Assembly (NCBI GenBank): GCA_947311845.1 | Contig: CAMZMU010000012.1 | Location: 5,110,192 to 5,174,191, forward strand | Origin: Poa pratensis | Taxonomy: Eukaryota; Streptophyta; Magnoliopsida; Poales; Poaceae | Direction of reading: 5' to 3' | Length of the DNA stretch: 64,000 nucleotides | Part shown: one piece after another, positions 44,801-56,450 of the stretch | How positions within the stretch are numbered: the stretch's first letter is position 1 | Layout of the letters: every line of letters begins with the position of its first letter | Made by a program: the position numbers and the translations under genes | The notes under the pieces: generated by a model | Told to the model about the DNA's origin: nothing | The model's database searches: none | Seen by the model: only the letters and a program-made list of their open reading frames with translations

Positions 44801-45719
44801 TTTTTTTGAAACAACCGTATCTGGATTAATAAGCAACAGAGTACACCGGATACATCCAGAGACAGTCCAGATGTCCCCCTTTTACAAAATACACCCCAAG
44901 GAAAAAAGAAAACACGCACACGTCCCTGGGAGCTTCTGCATCTCCATTTCCGCCGCCGTCCTTGATCTCGCCATCGCAGCACCAGAGGAAGACGAGAAGG
45001 AACAAGGAGGCCGCTGAGTCACCTGCACAAGCCGATTGGGAACTCAATCCCATTGAAGTCACCGCATTAGCCACTCGCCGATCACGGCAAGATCTTGGCG
45101 TCGAAGATGGAGCATCGGCGGGGGGCACACCCTGACCTGAGCAGGATGTCGAGCCGGCTTCGCCACCGAAGGCCAACCTCACAGCTCGCAAAAACACCAC
45201 GAAAGGGGAACATGAAAAAACTGCAAGAAGCAGCAAGACCCACTTTACCGATGCAGAGGAAAAACAGCAGCTCTTCTTCCGCTCCTCGCCACCACGGCCG
45301 GCCAGGGGAAGATTCCACCGCCGCATCCCTCGATCCGCAGAGCAGGCGATACGGCCTGCGATTTTATTGAAACGGCCTTGGCCATCTTCATCCCTACAAG
45401 AGATCCACCATAGATCCGCCGTGCAGAGGGGAGATGGCCTGGCTCCAGCGTCGCTGCGAGTCACCGGAGGCCAGCCGACGAGGAAGAAGAAAGAGAACAA
45501 ACGGGCATCCGCCACGAACACACCAAAAGCATGAACAACAAGGCAGGATCTACCCCTAATCCTACTATCTACAACCCGCGCTACGCATCCTCGTCCGCGC
45601 CGGCTGGCAGCGCCGCCGGAGAGGAGAGGGGAGCGAGCCGGGGGCGAGAACTGGGGACGGAGGTCGATCCTCAAAAGCAGGAGAGGGAGAGGAGAAGGAA
45701 AGGAAGAGAGGCGTTGGAC
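44801..45719 (-). mobile_element. Poly(A) retroposon with a 15-bp target duplication
   Basis: A perfect 15-base duplication, agcctggccaacgat, flanks the 919-base insert (44786-44800 and 45720-45734). The plus-strand left end is a run of T, so the insert is a minus-strand retroposon with an A-rich tail preceded by TCTGTTGCTTATTAATCC, a typical plant LINE-like 3' end. It has a GC-rich, CT-rich 5' part and no RT motif. It could be a 5'-truncated or non-autonomous LINE derivative, or a retrocopied transcript. Confidence 0.8.
44826..45674 (-). CDS. 282-codon open frame in the retroposon, function unknown
   Basis: An uninterrupted minus-strand frame covers almost the whole retroposon. The predicted protein is arginine-, serine- and cysteine-rich, with several hydrophobic stretches such as VLLLLAVFSCSPFVVFLRAV. 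I recognise no domain. GC-rich sequence can leave frames open by chance, so this may not be a gene; its length in a short retroposon makes it worth recording. Confidence 0.25.
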   Translation of the reverse strand: MRIDLRPQFSPPARSPLLSGGAASRRGRGCVARVVDSRIRGRSCLVVHAFGVFVADARLFSFFFLVGWPPVTRSDAGARPSPLCTADLWWISCRDEDGQGRFNKIAGRIACSADRGMRRWNLPLAGRGGEERKKSCCFSSASVKWVLLLLAVFSCSPFVVFLRAVRLAFGGEAGSTSCSGQGVPPADAPSSTPRSCRDRRVANAVTSMGLSSQSACAGDSAASLFLLVFLWCCDGEIKDGGGNGDAEAPRDVCVFSFFLGVYFVKGGHLDCLWMYPVYSVAY

Positions 45720-45734
45720 AGCCTGGCCAACGAT

Positions 45735-46173
45735 GTATCCACGCCACCTGCTGAACGCACCCCGGCGTCAGTTGAGGTACCCTGACGAACCAACACCAAA
45801 ATACCAAATTACCCCGCACATAGCAGACAATTGCACTCCCCTACCCCCACACGTTACCCTCTGAAGACGCGAACCCTCTCCTCCTACCTCGGCACGCTTC
45901 TCACCCCCGTTCCCCACCACCGCAACCGCGACCTGCCGGTTCATCCCTCGCCCCGCCAGTCGGCAAGCCAATCGCGGTTCGATCTGCCTCCGGGTAAGAT
46001 CCCTCTCGACCCAATTCTCGCTCTTGGAGTCCCCCAGATTTTCCCGCGGTCCTTCTTTTGCGTGCTAGAGATCGGCGTTTGGTGTTGGAGCAGCACATGA
46101 ATCTTCGTTTCCTCACAGCTTGTTGGGGCAATTTCTGTTCTCACGATTTCTCTTCCAGAAGTAGGATTGGAGA
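45735..46173 (+). promoter_or_regulatory. Promoter/5' UTR of the RanBPM-like gene with a UTR intron
   Basis: The C-rich stretch from about 45830 to 45993 looks like a 5' UTR. A good donor (CCGG|GTAAGAT, GT at 45994) and acceptor (TCTCTTCCAG, ending 46158) delimit a 165-base intron, leaving 15 bases before the ATG at 46174. An intron in the leader is common in plant housekeeping genes. No TATA box is evident. Confidence 0.6.
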
Positions 46174-49100
46174 ATGGTGGCGAACCATGAGGCGGCGGCG
46201 GCGACAGAATCAGCGCCGGCGACAGTGGACGCGATGCGGTTGGCGTCGCGGTGGCGGTCCCCGGCGGAGTGGGAGGCTGCGGCGGCGGCGCTGGAGGCAG
46301 AGCCCATGCCGTCCGAGCTCAACACCGACAACAGCTCGGGCCTCTTCGCCGTCGTGTCCATCGACAAGATGTCCGTCAAGTACCTCGGCGCCCACCAGCA
46401 CGGCCATGACGTCGGGGTCGTGCAGGCCGACTGCCCCGCTCCGGCGCACCGGGCCGTCTACTACTTCGAGATGACCGTCAGGAATGCTGGGCTCAAGGGG
46501 CAGACCTCCATTGGGTTCACCACAGAGAGCTTCAAGATGCGGCGCCAACCCGGGTGAGCCACCCTTCCTTGTCTGTCTTGTCTCACTAGTCTGGATTTAG
46601 TGATCTGTTAACAGTCAGCAATGCCAAACTTGGGATATGCATTCTCATGACTAGAAACTGTCATAGTTTGTGGTGGTGGTGGTGGCTAATCGCATAACCT
46701 GTCTGAGATGATTTGTGGAGATCAAAATTGTACAACCCTAACGAGGAAAGCTAAATACATGTTGTACTTTCGTTGGCTGTATATTTGACTATTTGTTGCA
46801 GTGCCTAAATCTTTCATGTTAAAAGGAGTATCCCCTTTAAGTTTGTATGAATGTGCGGAAACATTCAGCTGTTGTTGGCCCTGTTGCATATGATTCTTAT
46901 GGGCAGTCTGGCAGTGGTAATGTTGTTTGCCACGGTCGTCTTAATTTCTGCGTGGTGTTTCATTTTTTTACAAGCATTGCCTGTTTTTCTGTTCATCTGA
47001 TCTAACTTGAAATTTGACCTGCTATCGCATCTAGGGCATTCTGTTCAATGATAATTTTTTGCCGATTGTCCTGTCTATCTCTCTTCCAGTTGGGAAACTC
47101 AAAGTTGTGGCTACCATGGCGACGATGGCTATCTTTACCGCGGTCCGGGGAAAAGCGAGTCGTTTGGTCCCAAGTTCACATCCGGTGATATAATTGGCGC
47201 TGGCATCAACTACATATCACAAGAATGTTTCTTCACGTAAGTGTCATCATTCTTGACAAACTGACTTTATATTTGTTTATTGATGTTCATTAATCTTTGA
47301 TCAGCTGCTGTATTTCTTATAACATTAAGTTGCCATACTTCATTTTTTGGTTTGTGGCTTGAAGATGAATAAGTATATTTTGCTTGTACTTTCCATCGTA
47401 AACCTTTTAATTTGGAAATAATGGCTGTTTGGATTTGCACTGGCACCATGATCTTCTGGTATTGGCATATCATCCTCTAGTATCCTTTAGCTTAAATGTA
47501 ACTAGAAAGATACCCCGTGCGTTGCAGCGGAAACCTTAAGAAAAATTATTGTATAAAATAAAGTATATTTGATACATGAAATGGAAAAAAGTTCTTGGGA
47601 ATATGGAGGATTTGATTGGCCACAATAGCCGAAAATCTAAATTTAATTAATATAAAATGTTTCGTATATTTAACCGCTAAAAATTGATGATGTGCAAAAT
47701 TGTATGGCTAATTTTTTTTATAATGTGAATAGCTTGCATATATGGATGAATATCATTAATAAATATGGAATGACATGGATAAATGGATAATGAATGTCTC
47801 AAATAGTGGATGATGTGGTGATGACATGGATAAATGAATGGCTGAAATAGTGGATGTTGTGGACACCTTGTATGTAGAGATAGACTAATTTAATGCATGT
47901 TAGTGGGGTTTTGTCTTATAAGAAGTATAGATATGTAGCAGTACCATATGCTTGTTTCTTGTTCTCCATCCCAAATCCTTCACCTGTGTACTTTATTTCA
48001 AATATTATGTGGCACCATGATCAAATTAGTTGTAGCATCTTGCAGAAAAAATGGATCTCTGGTTGGAGGCTTTCCAAAAGACATTAAAGGCCCACTATAT
48101 CCTACTATCGCAGTGCATAGTCAGGATGAAGAGTAAGCTACCTCTTTCTATTGTGATTATTTTGATGAAAATAGAAATCGTATATTCAACCTCCAATTAC
48201 CTCTGATATTTTAACCAGAGTTGCAAAAGTACGGTACTTACTGAAATGGGGAATTCTCATTCTTATCTTTCGTTTTCAGTCTTCACTGTTTTGAATTACT
48301 GAATGAGAATATACTAAAATGAAGTTATGTTTAAGCCACTGAGTGTATCTCACAAAGTATATCAGGTACAAAGTTGAAAATTTTATGGCTTTATACCACT
48401 CCTTTCCCTATTAGGTATTAGCAAGGTTCAATTAAGCGCTAGGCGTTAATTGAGCGTTTTGCCTCCACTTTTCTCTTTCCGAAGGATTAAAGCGCCGTAA
48501 TTAAGCGCAGTTGAGCTCTAGGCGTTTTGCTCCGCTCAGCGCCTAAGCGAGCTTAAGCGTGTTTTTATAACCTTGTCTACGAGCTTACCGGAATTACGGC
48601 CTTCCGTACAAGAACTGGCACTATTGTAACTCGCTATGGGCCTCCTGCCTTCTCGAAAAAACTGGCTTTTCAATATGTTTTCAGAATTTCCGGAAACCTG
48701 CACATGTATCAACTTAACGTAATTTTTGAGTTTTGTTATTTCGCCGCACCTGATATGCCCCTCCCTACCAATTGCCCACATCATCGCAATAGGCTGACCT
48801 CTTGGCTTTCTATTGAGCCTGCCTTCATCTTATTTATCACCTGCCTACCTCAAGCTATTATGTGGTTTCATTATTACGTACACCTGTGTTTGCTTGGTTT
48901 TCCTTAGATCTGATTGTTTGGAATTTTGCAAATCAGGTTGACAGTAAACTTTGGAAAAGAACAGTTCTGTTTTAACCTTGAGGTGAGCCAAGATATTTCT
49001 GCTACTTAAAATTGTCCTTATTTTCTTCTCTTCATTTGAAATCCCTCTTTCTATTGCACTCACTGTACAGTAACATTATATTGCGGCATCTGTGAAACAT

Positions 49101-52100
49101 GCTTTGCTGTCTATTATGAATTACGTATCTCAGTTTACGAAATTTCTCTGCAATTCATCCCAACTGCTACTTTTTTAATACTCTCAACCGAAGTAATGCT
49201 AGTCATATAAACCATTATTGGCATTATTGACCAGTAAGATATGATGGCACAAAAATCGATTAATTTTTCTTGATTGCAACTCCAGCCTTTTCTTCTGATG
49301 TACTTGATGTTAGAGCTAATGTGGACACAGTTCCGAAATAACGTTGTAGCTTACATGCCATGTATAAATACTGCACACATAGTATTCACTGAGTGTATAT
49401 TGTATTTGCGTTTGTGCTTGATGCAATTCAGTGAATTTACTCGTGTTTTGCAGGGTTATATTCTCGAGGAGAAAATGAAACAGCAATCCGTGAGTGACAA
49501 ATTGTACTTGCAACCGGACATCAGTCATTGGTATGCCTCCATATACTAACTGGCAAGTTAATATGTTCACTTGTTCAGTGTTGCACTTGCATCACGATTT
49601 TTTGCATGCAAATCCCCAAATTAGGGTCAAAATGGATATGGCTAAAGTTTTCTTTAATGACCCTTTCACTTGACTATTTATGTCGTTTGCGTTGCATTGC
49701 TGTTTTTTTGTTGAAATTTACCATTTTTTATAATCTACTTTGTGGTTTACCATCTTCATTTCCATCAAACCTTATTTCAAGCCTACTTCCACTAAATTGT
49801 CAATTACTGTGCTGCGTAGGTCGTTCCTTTCTTGATACTCAAAACCTTTTCTAGGTTGACGTGTCTTATGTGTATGTATAATGACTCATGACAGGATTGT
49901 TCGTTCATATCTCCTACATTATGGCTACCAAGATACATTAAATTCTTTCGATACGGCAAGTGAAACTGATCCCCCAGCTAATCATCAAAATGGTTATGGG
50001 GAACCTCCTGAAATGTATGGTCTTAGCCACAGAAAGTTGTTGCGTCAGGTGAGCTGAGAAACTTACATGTAATTGAGTTTCCGTGTTATTTATTTTATTT
50101 GTTTCTTTTTCTAGCCTACCCCAACTTGTTTGGGAAAAAAGGCTTTGTTGTTGTTGTTGTTGTTGTTTCTTTTTCTAGGACACGGGTAGTTCATATGTTT
50201 CTACTTTTGTGATATCTTAATTGGCACCTCTAAGGAGTCTGATCTTTTAGTTAGTCTTTATAATGTAATAGTTGAACAACTTAAGACCAGTTACTAGTCG
50301 GTGAATAACTCAATAAAGTCTTTGTGGCCTTGTGCCAATTAATGTGCAGATACTATGATTATTATTTATATGTGATACAGTAGGTTACCTGACCATTGTT
50401 TGCGATAATTACTCAATTGATTATGCTTGTGAAGTTGTACATTTTATACTTGACCTTTTACGATAACTCGACACCAATTAATTATGTTTGTGAAGTTGGG
50501 GACGATACATCAATACACTTCATCGACTGTTGAGAGTTGTATGATTGCAAGCTCCATGGGAGTATATATTTTGTAAGAAAAAAGGATTACCCATTGCTCT
50601 CAGCTGTTATTTAGATTGACTTGCAAGCTTGGTACATTTCACATTTTTTGCTTTACAAGCATAAATATGCCGTGGCTATGACATCCACATTATTCTACTT
50701 TACCTTATGAATGATACACAAGCGAAAATTTCCCTTGTGATTTTTTGCTTCTAGTGTGGTTCCTGCCTTCTGAAAATAGTTTACTTGTTTTCTTCAAGCT
50801 TATCATGAATGGGGATATCGATTCTGCATTCAAAAGACTTGAAGAGTGGTATCCACAGGTCATAAAGGTATGTCTTGTAGTTTATTCAATATTTCTCGTC
50901 CATGTCATTTCCACAAATCGCTATTGTGTCTACTAAAACAAATGGTGCTGTGAATGAAATTATATATTTGTGCACTGACTCGATCAATATTGTGGGATTT
51001 CCACAAATTGCTATTGGGTCTACAAAAACAATGGTGTTGTGATTGAAATTATATTTGTGCACTGACTCGATCAATATTGTGGGCTCGCATATACAGTTAG
51101 CTTTCTTAGTGCAGCATTTTTCAGTTCTACATAATCTGTTACCCAGAAAAAAATTGTTACGTACTTTTTGCTCTCTAAGAAAGATTTTTTTTTTTGCAGG
51201 ACGAAACATCAGTTATTTGCTTCTTACTCCATTCTCAAAGATTCATTGAATACATCAGGGTAATTATCTGAGTGTTCTAAATTCAATTGTTATGTTTCAT
51301 GATTCCCGCAGCCTGCAGGCTATGGTTGGATAATTTGTATGAACATTTTCACTTTTGTTGCCATTTTGTATTACATCTTTTGTGTAGTCCTTTTTATGAT
51401 TTCTATGGATCTCCCAGTAGGGTCCTCCACTACTGATCGTAGAAAAGAATAAAAAGAAATGAGAAATGTTATCGTTAACAGGCACATGCATTAACATTTT
51501 CCATCTGTTGATGGTCTTTAAGAATAGTATTAGTAAGTTATACGTAAGTTCAGATAATGAAAGCACAAACGAAGGTGGACATACCAGATGCAGGCTTAAT
51601 TTTCGTAGTTCACTCCATTAAAAATCAAACTATAGCTACAATATATTTGAAAATTGCGTGGTATGTACTGCACAATACTCAGGTAAAATATATCAAATAC
51701 ATTTATTGCAGGAGGTGTCTCTTATGAGTATCTCGTTTTGTTAGTGGGAAATAACAAGAATAGCTAGTGTTGCGTCTGCAAATATGAATGAATTTTAAGG
51801 TATAACCTTGAACCAAAAGAAAAATCACAAAGTAAAAATGAATGACAGTTCTATTAGAAGAAAAGAAGTTGGGAGAAATTAAATATAGATCTGTAAATAT
51901 AAATGAATTTTATGATGATATAACCTTGAACCAAAAGAAAAAAACTACGATTCTATCAGAAGAAAAGTTGGGAGAGATTAAATATAGAAGAACCTAGAAC
52001 GGAGGAGAAATGTGTTTTGAGGTTTGTGCATAGTGTCCATTGTACCTAAGCCCAACCATAGAATCTTCTAGGTAGTACACATGGCAGAATCCTGTGTATT

Positions 52101-53629
52101 TATTAGTGAAGATGAGATCTAACAGCCAGCAGTGCTCGGGTTTGCCACCTCTCTTCCCTCGGATCGGCTTAATCTGACATCCAATATTCAAAGTTATTGT
52201 TACACTATATAGCGGTATTGATATAGATAGGTTAAATGAAAACAGTAATGTAATATTATCTAGCTTAGCCTTTAGGTGGAAAACCTTAACTACTTTATGG
52301 AAGGAGGGTCTGCTTGTGCTGGCATTGTCGTGATGTTGCTCTGGCTCCTATTTTGAATGCTAAAAGGTGGAATGCTTAATTATACCTCTGTTTCAAAATA
52401 CATGATGCTTTCCCAAATGCACAAACTTATCTAAACTTGACAGCTATAAGAATTATTCTTGATTTGTTAGATGGAAATGGTACCATTAGATATTAATGGA
52501 AATCGTTTACTATAAACGCGTTGCAAAATTTGACCTACATATTCATTCAAGAGTTAATGGACAAATCTTTATATTGGGACTGCGCAAAGTCAACAAACTA
52601 CTTTGGAACGAAGGGAGTGTTATCATAAAGGCACCAGTGTCTTGAGCCACTTCATAGTTTCGTGATTTAAAATGTCCGAACCGACTTGGTACATTTTATT
52701 CTTTTCTCAAATACATGGCACACTTCATTTTTTTTTTTGATATGTTATGAACCATGATCCTTACGTGAAAGAGCTATGTAAAGACTTATAGAACCCATGA
52801 GAATTTGTTGCAAGTTGGTAACACAGTAGCTGGTTTCACTTAATTCCAGCCATCACTCGACTTACCGGTAATGGGAATACATGGTAATTGATGCTGGTTT
52901 ACCCTGAGTGTTCTGGTAGTTATTTTGCCAAGCTCCTCTTATGGCAGCATAAGCAAGCCGGATGCAGTTTATTTGTCATTGTGCACAATGGCCTTTTGTT
53001 CGCATGCACACATTTAATACTTGGCATATGAGCATGCTGCATTATGTCTTATTTCAATTTCTCCTATTTTTTTCATGCATTAGGGCGAGCACCTGGAAGA
53101 TGCTGTAAAATATGCTCGTGCTAACCTGGCCAACTTCTTGACACACAAAGCTTTTGAGGGATTGCTGAAGGTATTTCCATTGCTTTTTTAGATGGTTTAT
53201 TCTTCTATTACCTACATTTCTCCTGTACAAGAGCAAATTGTTTGAATTTTGTTCTTTGAAATATTCATCCATGGTAGACTTGCATCGATGTGCTATTTTT
53301 TGTACTTTGTATTTTTTATCTAAATAGTGAGTACTTTGTTGCAGGAGAGTGTGGCCCTACTCGCATATGAGAAGCCTTCAGAATCTTGCATTGGATATTT
53401 GCTGGACTCTCCCCAGCGTGAATTCGTAGCGGATGCAGTGAATGCTGCTGTCCTGTCGACGAACCCCGACATGAAGGACCCTGAGAGCTGCCTTTACTCG
53501 TGCCTCGAGAAGTTACTGAGGCAGCTGACAGTATGCAGCTCCGAGCTACGTGCATTCAACAGCGATCAAGGGGACGCGTTCTTACTTCATAAAGAGATGC
53601 AGACATGCGAAAGAGCCAGGCGTCCCTAG
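46174..53629 (+). CDS. RanBPM-like SPRY-LisH-CTLH-CRA protein, ten exons
   Basis: Coding exons are 46174-46553, 47090-47236, 48046-48132, 48937-48982, 49454-49530, 49895-50048, 50799-50867, 51200-51259, 53084-53170 and 53345-53629. All splice sites are GT-AG, phases agree, and the sum is 1392 bases (463 residues). SPRY covers about residues 75-220 (GVVQADCPAPAHRAVYYFEM; GDDGYLYRG; FTSGDIIGAGINY). LisH begins with IVRSYLLHYGYQDTLNSF near 247. CTLH follows from LIMNGDIDSAFKRLEEWYP near 298, then CRA from HLEDAVKYARANLANFL near 343. RanBPM homologues are scaffold subunits of the CTLH/GID ubiquitin ligase, in cytoplasm and nucleus. No exon is damaged. The exact C-terminus (CERARRP) is less sure. 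Confidence 0.9.
47502..47885. repeat. AT-rich MITE-like repeat in intron 2 of the RanBPM-like gene
   Basis: It begins ACTAGAAAGATACCCCGTGC followed by GTTGCAGCGG, a motif at the ends of a common grass non-autonomous element. It contains repeated GGATAAATGGATAATGA and TGACATGGATAAATG units and fades near AGAGATAGACTAAT. The superfamily is not assigned. Confidence 0.4.
48422..48575. mobile_element. MITE-like inverted repeat in intron 3
   Basis: The stretch starts CAAGGTTCAATTAAGCGCT and ends AGCTTAAGCGTG...TAACCTTG, an inverted arrangement, with GCGCTAGGCG / CGCCTAAGCG motifs inside. The class is unclear and no target duplication was confirmed. Confidence 0.5.
50908..51083. repeat. Tandem duplication of about 88 bp in intron 7
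   Basis: Two adjacent copies run from ATTTCCACAAAT to GATCAATATTGTGGG (50908-50997 and 50998-51083), with about seven differences. The sequence has no coding potential. Confidence 0.75.
51782..51990. repeat. Tandem duplication of about 100 bp in intron 8
   Basis: Two diverged copies each contain ATAACCTTGAACCAAAAGAA, then AGAAGAAAAG and TTGGGAGA(A/G)ATTAAATATAGA. They lie at about 51782-51893 and 51894-51990. Confidence 0.65.
52385..52617. mobile_element. Degenerate Stowaway-like MITE in intron 8
   Basis: The left end CCTCTGTTTCAAAATACATG and the right end CTACTTTGGAACGAAGGGAG are inverted, decayed forms of the CTCCCTCCGTTCCAAA terminus. TA precedes the left end. Length is about 233 bases, typical of longer Stowaway families. 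Confidence 0.6.
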
Positions 53630-54096
53630 GCACGGCAAATGGGTTATGAGAAGTGAACTCAGAAATGAGAGCCTCATCCTTCTTGGACGAAAAAGAAGGA
53701 ATGATCGCCCGGAACTGTGGACTAAAGTCATGAGGAAACACATATTCTTCCCTTTGAGGCACTCAACCCTCCGCAAGGTGAACAGGAGATTAGCTGAAAC
53801 ACTTACTCTGCACGACTTCCTTCCCCGTAATCAGAAAACTTAGTTTCACTTCTCGCCCTTAACCCCTCCGTGTCTTCATAAACATTGGTTGGCTATGTGC
53901 AGTTAGACACATTGTAAACAAAAGATATAGAGCTTGAATAATACTGCGAATGGAATCAGAATAGTATTTACCTTCTTCTGCTGCGGCTTTGGCATCTCCA
54001 TTTCAGAGATGGAATCCTGCTTTGTTGAAGTAGAAACAAAAAAAGGTTAGATTTTCTGGTTTCAATATAGATCAAACTGAACAAATTAAACAACAA
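53630..54096 (+). other. 3' UTR and flank of the RanBPM-like gene
   Basis: Sequence after the TAG has open but unrecognised frames to about 53843 and then AT-rich spacer. Near-upstream A-rich elements (GTAAACAAAAGATAT near 53917) could serve polyadenylation. The tRNA gene follows. Confidence 0.4.
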
Positions 54097-54169
54097 CGGG
54101 ATGTAGCTCAAATTGTAGAGCGCTCGCTTTGCATGCGAGAGGCACGGGGTTCGATCCCCCGCATCTCCA
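54097..54169 (+). tRNA. tRNA-Ala (anticodon UGC)
   Basis: The 73-base sequence has D-arm TAGCTCAAATTGTAGAGC, anticodon loop CTTTGCATG with anticodon TGC, T-arm GGGGTTCGATCCCC and 3' strand CATCTCC followed by discriminator A. Positions 2-7 of the acceptor stem pair (with one G-U), but base 1 is C facing C72, where plant alanine tRNAs have G1. A T-run (54170-54174) can terminate RNA polymerase III. It may be a slightly damaged or recently derived copy. Confidence 0.85.
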
Positions 54170-54183
54170 TTTTTATTTTAGTT

Positions 54184-55190
54184 TACTCATATGTAGTACT
54201 GCACCTTTTTTTATTGGAATGCGGCTTTATTTATTTGTTGCGCAGAAGTCTTACAACTCCCAAAACATTTTCTTTAAAAATAGTTCTATTTTAGTTTACT
54301 CATATCTAGTACCTGCACCTTTTTCATTGGAAAACGGCTTTATTTATTTGTTGCGCAGAAGTCTTACAACTCCCAAAACATTTTCTTTAAAAATAGTTCT
54401 ATTTTAGTTTACTCATATCTAGTACCTGTACCTTTTTCATTGGAACGTGGCTTTATTAATTTGTTGCGCATAAATCTTACAACTCCCAAAACATTTTGAA
54501 AGTGCATGTGTTGCCCCATGTGTGGTTTTGGTAATTAATGACAATCCTTATGGACTAATGTTTGCATTGAGATATTCTTGTAAATAGTTCTATTTTATTT
54601 TACTCATATCTAGTACATGCTCATTTTTCATTGAACGCGGTCACTGCTTTACTCATATCTAGTACATGCACCTTTTTCATTGGAATGCGGCTTTATTAAT
54701 TTGTTGCGCAGAAGTCTTACAACTCCCAAAACATTTTATTTAAAATAGTTCTATTTTAGTTTACTCATATCTAGTACCTGCTCATTTTTCATTGAACGTG
54801 ATCAGTGCTTTACTCATATCTAGTACCTGCACCTTTTTAATTGGAACGCGGCTTTATTAATTTGTTGCGCAGAAGTCTTACAACTCCCAAAACATTTTCT
54901 TTAAAATAGTTCTATTTTAGTTTACTCATATCTAGTACCTGCTCATTTTTCATTGAACGCGATCAGTGCTTTACTCATATCTAGTTCCTGCACCTTTTTC
55001 ATTGGAACGCGGCTTTATTAATTTGTTGCGCAGAAGTCTTGCAACTCCCAGAACATTTTCTTTAAAATAGTTCTATTTTAGTTTACTCATATCTAGTACC
55101 TGCTCATTTTTCATTGAACGCGATCAGTGCTTTATTTCTTTGTTACGCAAAAGTATTACAACTCCCAAAACATTTTCTTTAAAAACACTT
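54184..55190. repeat. Tandem array with a 161-bp higher-order period
   Basis: TACTCATATCTAGTA-type starts occur at 54184, 54297, 54410, 54601, 54650, 54762, 54811, 54923, 54972 and 55084. The first units are 113 bases. From 54601 a 49-base and a 112-base subunit alternate, giving an exact 161-base higher-order period three times. Units contain CGGCTTTATTAATTTGTTGC and CAACTCCCAAAACATTTTC. A foreign insert of about 80 bases (TGAAAGTGCATGTGTTGCCC onwards) interrupts the array near 54497-54575. Confidence 0.85.
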
Positions 55191-55199
55191 TGAATTTGT

Positions 55200-55842
55200 T
55201 ATGTGTCTTTTAATAGGCTTTATGTGCATGCTAATTACAGTTTGGCCATTATAATGGTCGATCTTCATTCTCCAATGCGATGTGATAATTGCCTGATTTA
55301 CATGTTATACATAAGTCTCGCAACTTGCTAAACGTATGTTTGAGAAGAACTGATGGAACATATGAATTGACCGGACTGATTGTGACAAACAAAAATTCGA
55401 AGACGTAAGACAGTAAACAATACATTCCAAGTTTTTGCCTTGCTGTTTAAGTTTGTTTGTTTGTTAGTCCTAGAAAGATTTGAATGATGTTCAATTTTTT
55501 CTATAGCTCTTTAGATCTAGCAATTGGAATCATGGTTTGAGCCTATATTCAAATTGAAAAGCTGTTTTGCTTGTCATGATTCTTCGAGTTAGTAAATTTC
55601 AACAAAAGGAATGAAATGGAATTGAAGAGTTACTGCATGCGAAAACAATGAGCACTTATCTAGAAAATGATAAAAATATTTTTGGGTTAATTTTAGCTAC
55701 CATCCAAACATTACCCAACAATCTAATATTGCGCGTACAAGTGTTTAGGTAGTGAGTGACTTCATTAATGAGCAGGTTTCCCGGATTAGGACGTGTAATG
55801 TTATTAAAAGGTAAAGATTACAAAGCCATTGTCTTTCTTATA
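55200..55842. other. AT-rich intergenic spacer
   Basis: I see no gene, RNA or recognisable repeat in this stretch between the tandem array and the next MITE. Confidence 0.5.
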
Positions 55843-56032
55843 GGGTGTTTGTTTAGCTTTTTAGTTGGCTTTTGACTTTGGCTTATAAGATCAAAAAGCA
55901 CCTAAATAGGTACTTTTGGCTTTTGGCTTTTGACTTATGTTGCACTATGGTATAAGCCAAAAGTCAAAAGCCAAGCTTTTGTGGCTTATAAACCAAAGCC
56001 AAAAGCCAAGAAAAAAGCCTAACCAAACACCC
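55843..56032. mobile_element. MITE with GGGTGTTTG terminal inverted repeats
   Basis: The 190-base element begins GGGTGTTTGTTTAGCTTTTT and ends AAAAAAGCCTAACCAAACAC followed by CC. Its arms are rich in GGCTTTTGACTT / AAGTCAAAAGCC and could fold into a long hairpin. Flanks TTCTTATA and TCATCACA are only weakly alike, so an eight-base hAT-type duplication is possible but not shown. Confidence 0.7.
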
Positions 56033-56261
56033 TCATCACAAAAAATAGTATAGATTAAAACTTGAATTATGGATTTGTAGGATTGCCCTCTCATATAAGA
56101 GGATACCCTAAAAAAATAGCCTATGCTGCTATATGTGACGGGCACACGGTATCCTTTAGTTAAAGGCGAAAGAATAGTTCGCTTTGTGCTCACCACGCAG
56201 CTGCGTGCCTCTCAACCTCGGCCATATGCCTCCTTCTTGCAGCTCTACTCACCATTCGTCA

Positions 56262-56450
56262 TAGTGGCGGATCTAGAACGAAATTGGTGGGGGTGCCAAG
56301 CTTAAAAGCTTCCCTATTATACTTAGCATTTAGCAACAACTAGTCCAAATACTAGCAGCATTTAGCAAAAAATAGTTCAAATATTAGTATCTAAATAAAT
56401 TTCTGCATTTTTTAGGGGCATGACACCCCCACTGGATACGCCCCTGATTC
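56262..56450. mobile_element. MITE-like element with CCCCCAC/GTGGGGG ends
   Basis: AGTGGCGGATCTAGAACG and GGTGGGGGTGCC at the left face GACACCCCCACTGGATACGC and CCCTGA at the right, an inverted arrangement common to a grass non-autonomous transposon. The interior is AT-rich with a repeated AGCATTTAGCAA. No target duplication was confirmed. Confidence 0.5.

Noticed and set aside
46058..46474. Arginine-rich frame overlapping exon 1 of the RanBPM-like gene
   Set aside because: It is an off-frame shadow of the SPRY exon; the chosen frame matches the protein family and the splice phases.
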